64,000 bases of DNA. It comes from Niastella sp. OAS944. Its GTDB lineage: Bacteria > Bacteroidota > Bacteroidia > Chitinophagales > Chitinophagaceae. The DNA lies in the NCBI GenBank assembly GCA_024809215.1, contig JANUBW010000001.1, positions 1,116,001-1,180,000 on the forward strand, given 5' to 3'. The notes under the pieces are model-generated. The model did not search any database. It had not been told where the DNA came from and saw only the letters and a program-made list of their open reading frames with translations. This document shows positions 26,801-35,227 of this stretch, one piece after another; the first letter of the stretch is position 1, and each line of letters opens with the position of its first letter. A program made the position numbers and the translations under genes.

Positions 26801-29800
26801 ATGGAAAATAAAAAACACATTTTCAACGATAAGCTGCATTGGTATAAAGACGCCATTATTTACGAACTGCATATAAAAGCATTTTGCGACAGCAATGGCG
26901 ATGGTATTGGTGACTTTGGCGGCCTGCTCGAAAAACTCGATTACCTGCAGGAACTGGGTGTAAATACCATTTGGCTATTGCCCTTTTACCCCTCGCCCCT
27001 GCGCGATGATGGCTACGATATTGCCGACTATTATAAAATAAACCCAACCTATGGCAATATTGCGCAGCTGAAAACACTGCTCGATGAGGCCCATCAGCGC
27101 AACCTGAAGATCATTACCGAGCTGGTCATAAACCATACCTCTGACCAGCATCCCTGGTTTCAACGGGCCCGTAATGCCCCAAAAGGGTCACCCGAAAGAA
27201 ATTTCTATGTATGGACCGACGACCCTACTCAATATAAAGACGTACGCATCATATTTCAGGACTTTGAAGCCAGCAACTGGACCTGGGACCCCGTTGCGCA
27301 ACAATATTACTGGCACCGCTTTTTTCACCACCAGCCCGATCTCAATTACGACAACCCACAGGTGCAAAAAGAAGTATTCAACATCATTGATTTCTGGTGT
27401 AAAATGGGGGTTGATGGTTTCAGGCTCGATGCCGTGCCGTATTTGTACGAACGCGAAAGCACCAATGGCGAGAACCTGCCCGAAACGCATGCCTTTCTGA
27501 AACGCTTACGCGCGCATGTAGACGAGAAGTTTCCCGGCACCGTTCTACTGGCCGAAGCCAATATGTGGCCCGAAGATTCAGCTTCGTATTTTGGCGACGG
27601 TGATGAATGCCATATGAACTATCACTTCCCTGTAATGCCCCGCATGTTCATGGCATTACAAATGGAAGACCGCTACCCTATTACCGATATTTTTGATCAA
27701 ACCCCTACTATACCACCCAACTGCCAATGGGCCATCTTTTTGCGTAACCATGATGAACTTACGCTTGAAATGGTTACCGATGAAGAGCGCGACTATATGT
27801 ACAAAGTGTATGCAAAGGACCCCAAGGCGCGTATAAACCTCGGTATTCGTCACCGGCTGGCGCCATTGATGGAAAATAACCGCGAGAAAATAGAGCTGCT
27901 CAATTCGCTGTTGTTCTCACTGCCCGGCACACCTGTAATTTATTACGGCGATGAAATTGGCATGGGCGATAATTTTTATTTAGGTGACCGCGACGGCGTA
28001 CGTACCCCTATGCAATGGTCGCCCGACCGTAATGCCGGGTTCTCACATGCCAACCCGCACCAACTATATCTGCCGCTAATACTCGATCCTGAATATCATT
28101 ACGAGTCGGTGAATGTAGAAATGCAGCGCCGTAATACCTCATCGCTTTTCTGGTTTATGAAACGCATGATAAACATGCGAAAGAAACACAAAGCATTTGG
28201 CCGTGGCGATCTTACTTTTTTAAATGTCGACAACCCGAAAGTGCTGGCCTTTTTACGCAGGTATGAAGAAGAAACGCTGTTGATCGTTGTAAACCTGTCG
28301 AAGTTTGCACAGGTATCGGAAGTGCCGCTGGAAGGTTATAAAGGCTATGCGTTGATAGAACTGATGAGCAGGAATAAATTCCCGGCTGTAGGTAAGGCCG
28401 AAACCTATTTCTTTACGCTTGGTCCGCATACATGGTTATGGTTCTCGCTCGAAAAAGCGCATCCTGAAATTGATGATAAGAAGGCTATTCCGTTGTTGAC
28501 GGTAAATAAACTGCAGGATGTTGTTGCAAATAAATCAACCAGGGCCGAGCTGGAGAATGCCGTACTACCCGGCTATCTTAAACAATGCAAATGGTTTACC
28601 GGCCGGGCGCGTCAGGTGCACAATATGGAGGTCATAAATTATGTTCACGTTGATTCAACGGCGAACGCCTTAATATTACTGATTGAAGTAACCTATGAAA
28701 GCGGACTGCCCGAAATGTACCAACTGATGGTAACTTTTGCACAAGACCCGGTTGCCCGCAAACTGGCAAATAGTTTTCCGCAATCCATTATTGCCTATAT
28801 TCATATGGGTGAGCAGGAAGGTATTTTGTGCGATGCATTGTTCGTAACCACTTTTCAACAATGGCTTTTACATAACCTGGTGCGCAATGAATCACTTACC
28901 GATGGCGACAATAACCTCATATGGTTTCATAACAACAGTGCATTGACCAATTACGCGGCACAACACGAAGACATAAAATCAAAAAAGTTTGAGGGTGACC
29001 GGTACAATGGTTCCATTACATATGATAACAATTTCTTTTTGACCATTTACCGGCGGGTTGATTATTTTGTAAATCCCGATACAGAAATAACCCATTTCCT
29101 TAGCGAAACGGTAAAATATGAATATGTACCCGCCTTTTTGGGCGCTATTGAATGGAGCACCGACAAAGGCATGATCACCACAGGCATGTTACAGGTAATG
29201 GTTGAAAACCACGGCAGCGGCTACAGTTATATGAAGGAACGCGTGTACAATTACATTGAAAGAATTCTGGCGTTGAACCAGGATAACCTGCCCACCTGGG
29301 AAATGCAGGGCAGCCTTACCGAACCAGCGTCTTTTGAAGAGTTGCCCAATGAACTTAAAGATTTATTAGGAAGCCGTGCAGCCGAACAGGCAAAGCTGAT
29401 AGGCACCCGAACCGGACAAATGCATTTGGCGCTGGCAGCGGGTAAAGAGATCAAGGATTTTAAACCAGAAGAATTTTCACTCCACTATCAACGTTCCCTG
29501 TTTTCGGCCATGGTATCGCTGGTACGGGAAGTATTTCAGAACCTGAAAAGGAGCCTTAACAAATTGCCACAGGAACTGCAGGCAGAAGCAGAGGAATTAC
29601 TAAAACATCGTGACGATGTATTGAACGTATTTAAAAAGATCTACACCAAAAAGCTGGATGTACTAAAAATAAGGATCCATGGGTTTTATACCTTAAGCCA
29701 GGTATTGCTAACAGGGAAGGACATTGCCATTCAGGGTTATGGTGGCGATCCGTTGCGGCCGTACAGTGAAAGGCGGTTGAAAAGATCGCCCCTGCATGAT

Positions 29801-30118
29801 GTAGCCACCATGCTGCGCTCGCTGCATAATGCTGCATATGAAGGATTTCAGGAGAACCATCATATTTTGGATGAGAACCGACCGAAGTATACGCCTTTTT
29901 TAAGGTTGTGGGCGCATTATATGGGTGGCTTTTTTATGAAGGCATATCTCGATGCGGTAGCAGGCAGCCAGTTTGTTCCAACTGACAGAAGCGATTTCAG
30001 GGTAATGATCCAAACGTTCTTATTGGAGAAATCGTTGAATGATCTGAATCATGCGTTGAATAACAACATTAATTCTATTGTGGTGCCTATGAGGACGATT
30101 AAGATTATTATTAAGTAG
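26801..30118 (+). CDS. treS: Trehalose synthase fused to degenerate maltokinase-like domain
   Basis: Interconverts maltose and trehalose (GH13 TreS), cytoplasmic, 1105 residues. I start at ATG 26801, not the TTG 24 bp upstream. Residues 1-540: AIIYELHIKAFCDSNGDGIG, nucleophile Asp in DGFRLDAVPYLYE, acid/base Glu in LLAEANMWPED and third Asp in FLRNHDELTLEM, all intact. From about residue 590 a maltokinase-like domain follows (KWFTGRARQ ... FVNPDTEITHFLSE ... YSERRLKRSPLHDVATMLRS). Its key motifs are altered: the kinase HGDxHLGQ reads HGFYTLSQ (960-967), DFEGEP reads GYGGDP (979-984), and the N-lobe LK(L/V)FRR reads LTIYRR (Thr748). It probably no longer phosphorylates maltose. No glgE or glgB neighbour is seen. 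Confidence 0.93.
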   Translation: MENKKHIFNDKLHWYKDAIIYELHIKAFCDSNGDGIGDFGGLLEKLDYLQELGVNTIWLLPFYPSPLRDDGYDIADYYKINPTYGNIAQLKTLLDEAHQRNLKIITELVINHTSDQHPWFQRARNAPKGSPERNFYVWTDDPTQYKDVRIIFQDFEASNWTWDPVAQQYYWHRFFHHQPDLNYDNPQVQKEVFNIIDFWCKMGVDGFRLDAVPYLYERESTNGENLPETHAFLKRLRAHVDEKFPGTVLLAEANMWPEDSASYFGDGDECHMNYHFPVMPRMFMALQMEDRYPITDIFDQTPTIPPNCQWAIFLRNHDELTLEMVTDEERDYMYKVYAKDPKARINLGIRHRLAPLMENNREKIELLNSLLFSLPGTPVIYYGDEIGMGDNFYLGDRDGVRTPMQWSPDRNAGFSHANPHQLYLPLILDPEYHYESVNVEMQRRNTSSLFWFMKRMINMRKKHKAFGRGDLTFLNVDNPKVLAFLRRYEEETLLIVVNLSKFAQVSEVPLEGYKGYALIELMSRNKFPAVGKAETYFFTLGPHTWLWFSLEKAHPEIDDKKAIPLLTVNKLQDVVANKSTRAELENAVLPGYLKQCKWFTGRARQVHNMEVINYVHVDSTANALILLIEVTYESGLPEMYQLMVTFAQDPVARKLANSFPQSIIAYIHMGEQEGILCDALFVTTFQQWLLHNLVRNESLTDGDNNLIWFHNNSALTNYAAQHEDIKSKKFEGDRYNGSITYDNNFFLTIYRRVDYFVNPDTEITHFLSETVKYEYVPAFLGAIEWSTDKGMITTGMLQVMVENHGSGYSYMKERVYNYIERILALNQDNLPTWEMQGSLTEPASFEELPNELKDLLGSRAAEQAKLIGTRTGQMHLALAAGKEIKDFKPEEFSLHYQRSLFSAMVSLVREVFQNLKRSLNKLPQELQAEAEELLKHRDDVLNVFKKIYTKKLDVLKIRIHGFYTLSQVLLTGKDIAIQGYGGDPLRPYSERRLKRSPLHDVATMLRSLHNAAYEGFQENHHILDENRPKYTPFLRLWAHYMGGFFMKAYLDAVAGSQFVPTDRSDFRVMIQTFLLEKSLNDLNHALNNNINSIVVPMRTIKIIIK

Positions 30119-30120
30119 GA

Positions 30121-30270
30121 TGCCGGCAATCGTCAATCGTGAATCGGCAATGGTTGCCGAAGTTTATGGCCGCTATCGTGAAACGGTCCGCCAGCTGGCG
30201 GATGAAACGTGAAAGGGGCCGCTCAATTACTTCTTCATTTTACATTCGTAATTCAACATTCGTCATTCTT
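30121..30270. repeat. Mosaic dispersed repeats after treS, with a 16-bp perfect palindrome
   Basis: Starts 3 bp after the treS stop: GGCAATCGTCAATCGTGAAT, CGGCAATGGTTGCCG, then ATCGTGAAACGG, the perfect palindrome TCCGCCAGCTGGCGGA (30187-30202), GATGAAACGTGAAAGGGGCC, and CATTC-rich DNA. Modules are shared with 7330-7375, 24245-24353, 12526-12665 and 31377-31440. Confidence 0.7.
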
Positions 30271-30332
30271 TTTTTTCACACCCGCCGCAGGCGGTGTGTG
30301 AAAAAAAAGAGCGGTTCGTCTTAACGAACCGC
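30271..30332. terminator. Two adjacent hairpins, first flanked by T8/A8 (bidirectional terminator)
   Basis: TTTCACACCCGCC pairs with GGCGGTGTGTGAAA (one bulge), flanked by T-run and A-run. A second perfect stem GCGGTTCG-TCTTAA-CGAACCGC follows at 30311-30332. Probably terminates treS. The rest of the spacer to 30772 holds nothing I recognise. Confidence 0.75.
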
Positions 30333-30772
30333 CCCCGTCTAACGTTGGTAGCTTGCTTTATGCTATCAGCGTTTGCTTAACCAAATTCAGGTTTTCGGGT
30401 TAAGATAACAGATTTATTCTGCTTTCCGGAATATAGTTTTCTGCTCCCGTTCTTGCCTCTTTACAAACAATTTGAAACAGTTTTTCTATCTTCCTGCTTA
30501 ACCGATCGCCTTTTGATTAATCTGATATAAATTTACTATTTGTATAAAGCAGAAACAATGACCGTCATCATACCCCAAAAAATTATTCCCCGGCGGCACA
30601 TTTTTGAATGATCTCAATCAATATCGTGCTACTTATTTAATTTGTATCTGCTTAATCATCACTCAATTGCATTTTCTTGTGAACAAGCGGCGCACTAAAA
30701 TCGTTACAAGTACAATTGAAGTAATAATAATCGGTAAATTACTATCGAAATCAAAACGGTTCCGGTTAGTTT

Positions 30773-31402
30773 ATGACAACATTCTGGACTGAAAATAGCA
30801 TCCTTACAAATCAAAATGAAACCACCCCGCCTGGTGAGATCTTCGATGAATTTTGTCAGGCCATTGGTTACTATTACCAACAGAAAGGTTATAAGTACAC
30901 CAGAAGCCGTCCTAAGGTTAAAATTGAATCGCGCGACCTTTTTGTAGAGATCAATTTTTGGAGCAGCCGTAGCAATATGGCGGGCAGTAGCGTTGGGTTG
31001 GAAATACTGCCCTACGTTGGTTCCAAAAAATTAAAAAAATGGATCAAAACAAATAAGACCGGTCGCAATGAATATATTTACGGACCTACCAAATACGATT
31101 TCCGTTTTCAGAATATTTATGGCGCCACCGTTGATTTCTTTCTCGACCTTATTTTAAAGATCGATAAGTACATTGCCGAGCAGCTTGATATAGCTGATAA
31201 CAAAAAATTCATCGACAAACTGCTTACTGAAAACAGCAACGAGATCATCACCGATAATTTTGCCTGCTATCTCGCCATGAACAACGATCTCCGGTTACAG
31301 GAGTTTATTGAATCGCATCCTGATGGGGTCAGTAGTGAATTAGTTGCTAAACTAAAAGAACTGACCCAGGAGGACCGTGAATCGGCGAATCGTGAAACGT
31401 GA
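30773..31402 (+). CDS. Hypothetical protein
   Basis: 209 residues, soluble, no signal peptide. The N-terminal half (FDEFCQAIGYYYQQKGYKYT, VKIESRDLFVEINFWSSRSN, VGLEILPYVGSKK) looks like a small alpha/beta domain somewhat reminiscent of DUF4304-type proteins; the C-terminal half is helical. I cannot assign a function. The last residues (DRESANRET) and the TGA stop are supplied by a GTGAATCGGCGAATCGTGAA repeat, so the original C-terminus has been replaced or extended. Confidence 0.7.
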   Translation: MTTFWTENSILTNQNETTPPGEIFDEFCQAIGYYYQQKGYKYTRSRPKVKIESRDLFVEINFWSSRSNMAGSSVGLEILPYVGSKKLKKWIKTNKTGRNEYIYGPTKYDFRFQNIYGATVDFFLDLILKIDKYIAEQLDIADNKKFIDKLLTENSNEIITDNFACYLAMNNDLRLQEFIESHPDGVSSELVAKLKELTQEDRESANRET

Positions 31403-31568
31403 AACGGCTGTTCAATTTTGAAGCTCGCCTCTGTAATCGTGAGGCGGCAATCGTCGGCAATCGGCAATAAAATTCGAGCGGCGTAAGATCAGTTATTAAT
31501 CTCAAAGCGCGGCAGCCCTTTATCAACTTTATCGCCTCTATCAACTTTTCAACTAGTCAACTCGTCAA
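31377..31568 (-). repeat. Composite dispersed repeat (copy B, inverted relative to copy A)
   Basis: Read on the minus strand: GTTGACGAGTTGACTAGTTG, GTTGATAAAGGGCTGCCG, CGCGCTTTGAGATTAATAAC, TGATCTTACGCCGCTCG, AATTTTATTGCCGATTGCCG, then GCCGTTTCACGTTTCACG. Same module order as 20688-20929. It fills the spacer between two convergent genes, contains the stop of the upstream one and abuts (31569/31570) the stop of the GHL10 gene. Confidence 0.85.
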
Positions 31569-31569
31569 C

Positions 31570-33108
31570 CTACCACTTACTACTCACCTCCAACACACTC
31601 TCATTACCAGTACGATCAACGGCAGTAACAGCAATACCATTTAACTTATTCTTTCCTGAAGCAAGACCTAATGACAAAGTGCGATCATTACGATTGAGGA
31701 TAATGTAATTCCATTTATCGGCATACTGATAATATACTACATAATGAAACACGTCGCTTTCATTGGGGTGTGTCCAATTAATTCTTAAAGAGTCATCTAC
31801 AGTTACAGCAGTAATGTGGGGCGGTTCGGGCGCCTCTTTATCAAGCCAGGTGCTGGAAGGCACCAGGGCCTGTTTTTTATACGGCCCATTGATAACAGCT
31901 TTAGCCAGGGTTGCATCCTTTATAAGCGAACCAATACTCCAATGTACATCGCCATTGCTTTTAGGCAACATGCCTCTGCTGATCATGATCTGGTTTACTA
32001 CTTCTGTTGCATTTGTGGCAGTTGTATCGCCACCAACACTTATACCCGGCCATAAATGGCGGTCCATTTTATTTTCATTTATCCACCAGCCAAGTAAAAT
32101 AGGAAAGCTGAGGGTTGAACTATTTATTTTCCAGTATAATTGAGGCGTAAAATAATCTATCCAGCCCTGATTCAACCAAAGGCGTGCATCGGCGTACAAT
32201 TGATTGTACTGATCGAGCCCTTCTGCAATGGAAGGATACCCGGGTCGCCAGGTGCCAAAGGGACTCAATCCGAATTTCACATGTGGCTTCTCGGCCTTAA
32301 TGTTTGTATATACCTGTTGAATAAGTTCATTTACGCTGTTGCGGCGCCAGTCGCCCCGGCTAAGGTTACCACCACTGCTAACATAAGCAGTCCAGCTTGC
32401 CGAATCGGGGAAATCTGCATTACCGTTATATGAAGGATACGGATAGAAATAATCATCAAAATGCACTCCATCTATATCGTATCGTTTAACAATATCCATC
32501 ACTACTGCATTGGCATGTTCGCTGGTGCCTTTTAATGATGGATCGAACCACCAGTGACCGTCTTTTAATTTCACTACAAGGTCACTTCTTTTTTTCACCA
32601 TCGAGTTTTCCGACACTTCACCGCCGGCAGGCGAATGTGCCCTGTATGGGTTTAACCATACATGCAGTTCGAGCCCGCGATCGTGCGCGGCTTCAATCCA
32701 AAATTGTAAAGGATCATAAAAAGGTGATGGCGCTTTGCCTTGTTTACCGGTAAGAAAGTATGACCAGGGTTCCAGCTTGCTTTCATACAAAGCATCGGCC
32801 TGTGGCCGTACCTGGAAGATCACGGCATTGAAATTATGCGCCTTTAAAAAATCGAGGAGTTGAATGGCTTCCTTTTTTTGCTGTTCTGTTGAAGAACCTC
32901 TTTTACCCGGCCAGTTAATATTGGCTACTGTTGCTACCCATGCTGCCCTGAACTCTGTTGCCGCTTTTGGCCCCTGCCTTTCGGGCTCAACAATTCCTTT
33001 TGGCGGAACAGCTGTTGTTGTAACTGTTACTTTTTTTGAGTGACGACATGAATACAATGTAACTACCAACAGGCAGCTTGCCACAAACAGGAAAAACCTA
33101 TTAACCAT
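31570..33108 (-). CDS. GHL10 (DUF187/YngK-type) glycoside hydrolase-like lipoprotein
   Basis: 512-residue lipoprotein (signal ending LYSC) with a TIM-barrel of the glycosyl hydrolase-like 10 family. Motifs: TEFRAAWVATVANINWPGKR at the barrel start, LLDFLKAHNFNAVIFQVRPQ, ADALYESKLEPWSYFLTG, WIEAAHDRGLELHVWLNPYR, YDIDGVHFDDYFYP and GLSPFGTWRPGYPS. A fibronectin type III-like domain follows from about residue 425 (EPPHITAVTVDDSLRINWTH). The family is thought to act on peptidoglycan-like or polysaccharide substrates; no specific activity can be given. Confidence 0.9.
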   Translation of the reverse strand: MVNRFFLFVASCLLVVTLYSCRHSKKVTVTTTAVPPKGIVEPERQGPKAATEFRAAWVATVANINWPGKRGSSTEQQKKEAIQLLDFLKAHNFNAVIFQVRPQADALYESKLEPWSYFLTGKQGKAPSPFYDPLQFWIEAAHDRGLELHVWLNPYRAHSPAGGEVSENSMVKKRSDLVVKLKDGHWWFDPSLKGTSEHANAVVMDIVKRYDIDGVHFDDYFYPYPSYNGNADFPDSASWTAYVSSGGNLSRGDWRRNSVNELIQQVYTNIKAEKPHVKFGLSPFGTWRPGYPSIAEGLDQYNQLYADARLWLNQGWIDYFTPQLYWKINSSTLSFPILLGWWINENKMDRHLWPGISVGGDTTATNATEVVNQIMISRGMLPKSNGDVHWSIGSLIKDATLAKAVINGPYKKQALVPSSTWLDKEAPEPPHITAVTVDDSLRINWTHPNESDVFHYVVYYQYADKWNYIILNRNDRTLSLGLASGKNKLNGIAVTAVDRTGNESVLEVSSKW

Positions 33109-33243
33109 AGAAATAGAAAAGTACTTTTTTAATTTACAGAAGCGCTAAAAATATAACAATTAGGTGTAACACGCAATGCGAAACGGTGAACATACAATAC
33201 AAAACGGTCAATGAAGGATATTAAACGAGGGGTGCATAAAAAC

Positions 33244-33681
33244 GCAGGAGTATAAATATGTAACCCGAATGCTTCTTTTCAACACTTGAAGCTCTTGCTG
33301 CCTCATTTTGCAACGGCAGTGGGTGACTTTTCTGCCCCGGTGAGTGACTTCCCTTGCTAACTGCGTAACCCGCCCCATTACTGCAACACTTTAGACACCT
33401 GCTGCGCAACTTTATGGCATAAGTGCGCAGCTCCACTTCATTGGTGCGGCACAAAGGTGTTTTGCTGCGACACTTACCTGTTTTGCTGCGTGATTTTATT
33501 ATTAAGTGCTGCAGTTGTTCACAACAGTGTGACACTTATAGCAGGAAGCGTAGCACCTGATGAACGGGATCATGCACTTTAGCTGAGAGGTTAGCACCAG
33601 TTGGCTGTAATCACGCACCAGAAGAACATAGTTACGCAGCAAGACTGCTGTGCAACACACTTTTTTGTTTTGCTGCCAAAT
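33244..33681. repeat. Degenerate array of about 21 units with a 21-bp period
   Basis: In the 638-bp spacer between the GHL10 and DUF1080 genes a loose motif TGCGNNAC (often followed by TT) recurs with its last base at 33264, 33285, 33306, 33327, 33348, 33369, 33389, 33410, 33431, 33452, 33473, 33494, 33515, 33535, 33556, 33577, 33597, 33618, 33640, 33660 and 33681. Steps are 21 bp, with a few of 20 or 22. The 10-13 bp before each core look unrelated between units. Unit examples: TTTAGACACCTGCTGCGCAA(C), TCCACTTCATTGGTGCGGCA(C). Indels break any reading frame, so it is not coding. Confidence 0.85.
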
Positions 33682-33690
33682 CATTAACGC

Positions 33691-33725
33691 AAAACGCCCA
33701 ACACGAGTCACGTGCTGAGCGTTTT
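33691..33725 (-). terminator. Terminator after the DUF1080 gene
   Basis: On the minus strand AAAACGCTCAGCACG and CGTGTTGGGCGTTTT form a stem around TGACT, ending in TTTT, 22 bp past the stop codon. Confidence 0.75.
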
Positions 33726-33746
33726 ACATTGAGATTGAGCCCTTTA

Positions 33747-34385
33747 TTAAGGCAATATCTTCACCTGGATGTTCCTGTAATACACTTTACTATTGGGATC
33801 GTGCCCCTGTAAAGCGAACGTGCCACTTGAAAGTACGCGGCCTTTCATATCATCGCTACGTTTTACATTATCAGGCTCGGTATATTCAACCACTGTTTTA
33901 CCGTTAATTTTAGTGGTCACCTTTTTACCCTGTACAATGATCTCTTCGGTGTACCACTCATTATCTTTTACAAAAACCTCTTTTACATCCTGCACCGCAT
34001 ACAGGCTGCCTGTACGGCGCCAGTCGGTATGTGAGTTGTTCACCTGAACTTCATAGCCTTTCGAAGGCCAGCCGCCCTGCTGAAAAGCGGTATGAAAATA
34101 AATGCCTGAATTGGAGCCGGGTGTTGTTTTTACCTCAGCTTTAAAATGGAAATTGGTGAAGTTATGATCACCTACCTTGCCATCGTAAAAAAGGTGTGCT
34201 ACATCACCATGGGCTATGATCATTCCGCTATCTACAGTAAAAGATGCTGCATTATCGCCCACCTTCCAGTCATTAAGCGTTTTGCCGTCGAACAGCGATA
34301 CAAATCCCTTTGACTTTTTTTGTGCAACTGCTACACCACCCAGCATACAGGCTGCTATTGTTAACAGGTATGATAACTTTTTCAT
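33747..34385 (-). CDS. DUF1080 (3-keto-disaccharide hydrolase domain) secreted protein
   Basis: Exported protein of about 212 residues; signal peptide MKKLSYLLTIAACMLGGVAV ending AQ. I start at Met 34385; Met 34400 and 34394 are possible. The concanavalin-like DUF1080 fold is recognised by FVSLFDGKTLNDWKVG, NFHFKAEVKTTPGSNSGIYF, GYEVQVNNSHTD, and a C-terminal ALQGHDPNSKVYYRNIQVK. Family members cleave 3-keto-glycosides or bind carbohydrate. Adjacent genes are the 21-bp array on one side and a repeat protein on the other. Confidence 0.92.
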   Translation of the reverse strand: MKKLSYLLTIAACMLGGVAVAQKKSKGFVSLFDGKTLNDWKVGDNAASFTVDSGMIIAHGDVAHLFYDGKVGDHNFTNFHFKAEVKTTPGSNSGIYFHTAFQQGGWPSKGYEVQVNNSHTDWRRTGSLYAVQDVKEVFVKDNEWYTEEIIVQGKKVTTKINGKTVVEYTEPDNVKRSDDMKGRVLSSGTFALQGHDPNSKVYYRNIQVKILP

Positions 34386-34441
34386 GCTTTTCATTTGCAT
34401 GAAGGTAGGTGTTTAGCAAATGCAGTACAGTCAATCATTTT

Positions 34442-35140
34442 TTAAGCGGCTTTCTTTTTATTTTCTTTAAAGCGCTTGTCGGGTATACCATCTTTTTTCA
34501 AACGTTTTGTAGTATCACCGGCAGGTGCCTGGTTGGCTTTCCAACGTTTGTTATCAGCAGCTACATCTTTCTTCCAGCGTTTTGTGGTATCGCCGGCCGG
34601 AGCTGCATTAGCTTTCCATTTTTTGGGTTCGCCATCTTTTTTCCAACGCTTGGTAGTGTCGCCAGCCGGAGCAGGATTGCCTTTCCATTTCTTGTCGGCT
34701 GCACCGTCTTTTTTCCAATGCTTTGCGGTATCACCGGCGACGGCATTTGCTTTCCATTTCTTTTCAACTGCACCGTCTTTCTTCCAACGTTTTGCAGTGT
34801 CGCCGGCAGCTGCATTGGCTTTCCATTTTTTGTCGGCCCCGCCGTCTTTTTTCCAATGCTTTGCAGTGTCACCGGCAGCAGCATTGCCTTTCCATTTCTT
34901 ATCAGCTGCACCATCTTTCTTCCAATGTTTTGCAGTATCACCGGCAGCCCCGTTATTTTTCCATTTCTTATCGCCTGCGCCATCTTTTTTCCAACGTTTT
35001 GTAGTATCGCCAGCCGGCGCCTGGTTCTTTTTAAAAGCACCCTGATTTTTAGCTACTTCTTTTTTAGCGTGGGGATTTTGCGCAAAATTATAACCGGTAA
35101 ATGCAACTAATAAACAAATAACAAGTAAGACTTTCTTCAT
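34442..35140 (-). CDS. Secreted basic repeat protein, eight GDTxKxWKKDG repeats
   Basis: 232 residues, signal peptide ending NFAQ, then eight tandem repeats of about 22-25 residues from residue 44 to the end. Consensus GDTAKHWKKDGAADKKWKGN, rich in Lys, Trp and Ala and strongly basic. The last unit (KKDGIPDKRFKENKK) matches the C-terminus of the small paralogue at 36988-37251. No function is known to me for this family; a charged surface or periplasmic, perhaps nucleic acid- or polysaccharide-binding, role is only a guess. The reading frame on the opposite strand is open because of the biased repeat, not because it is a gene. Confidence 0.85.
   Translation of the reverse strand: MKKVLLVICLLVAFTGYNFAQNPHAKKEVAKNQGAFKKNQAPAGDTTKRWKKDGAGDKKWKNNGAAGDTAKHWKKDGAADKKWKGNAAAGDTAKHWKKDGGADKKWKANAAAGDTAKRWKKDGAVEKKWKANAVAGDTAKHWKKDGAADKKWKGNPAPAGDTTKRWKKDGEPKKWKANAAPAGDTTKRWKKDVAADNKRWKANQAPAGDTTKRLKKDGIPDKRFKENKKKAA
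34446..35011 (-). repeat. Coding tandem repeat, about 69-75 bp x 8
   Basis: DNA counterpart of the protein repeat. Units differ in Ala/Pro-rich linkers and in codon-level changes, so copies have diverged while keeping the frame; length changes are multiples of three. Confidence 0.85.
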
Positions 35141-35227
35141 AATAGATATTGTTTCTTTTCTGAACTAACAAAAATAAAACCAAAAATATCAATTAAAATT
35201 GCATTAACCGGTTATAAAAAAAATAGC

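Noticed and set aside
33244-33681. CRISPR array
   Set aside because: No conserved 25-40 bp repeat; only an 8-bp degenerate core, and no cas genes.
33221-33711. Short minus-strand reading frames across the 21-bp array
   Set aside because: They translate to broken heptads because of the 21-bp period; 20- and 22-bp steps shift frame, and no start signal or conserved product is seen.
34476-35045. Plus-strand Phe/Pro/Ser-rich 189-residue reading frame
   Set aside because: Shadow of the Lys/Trp-rich repeats on the other strand; no independent signal peptide or family.
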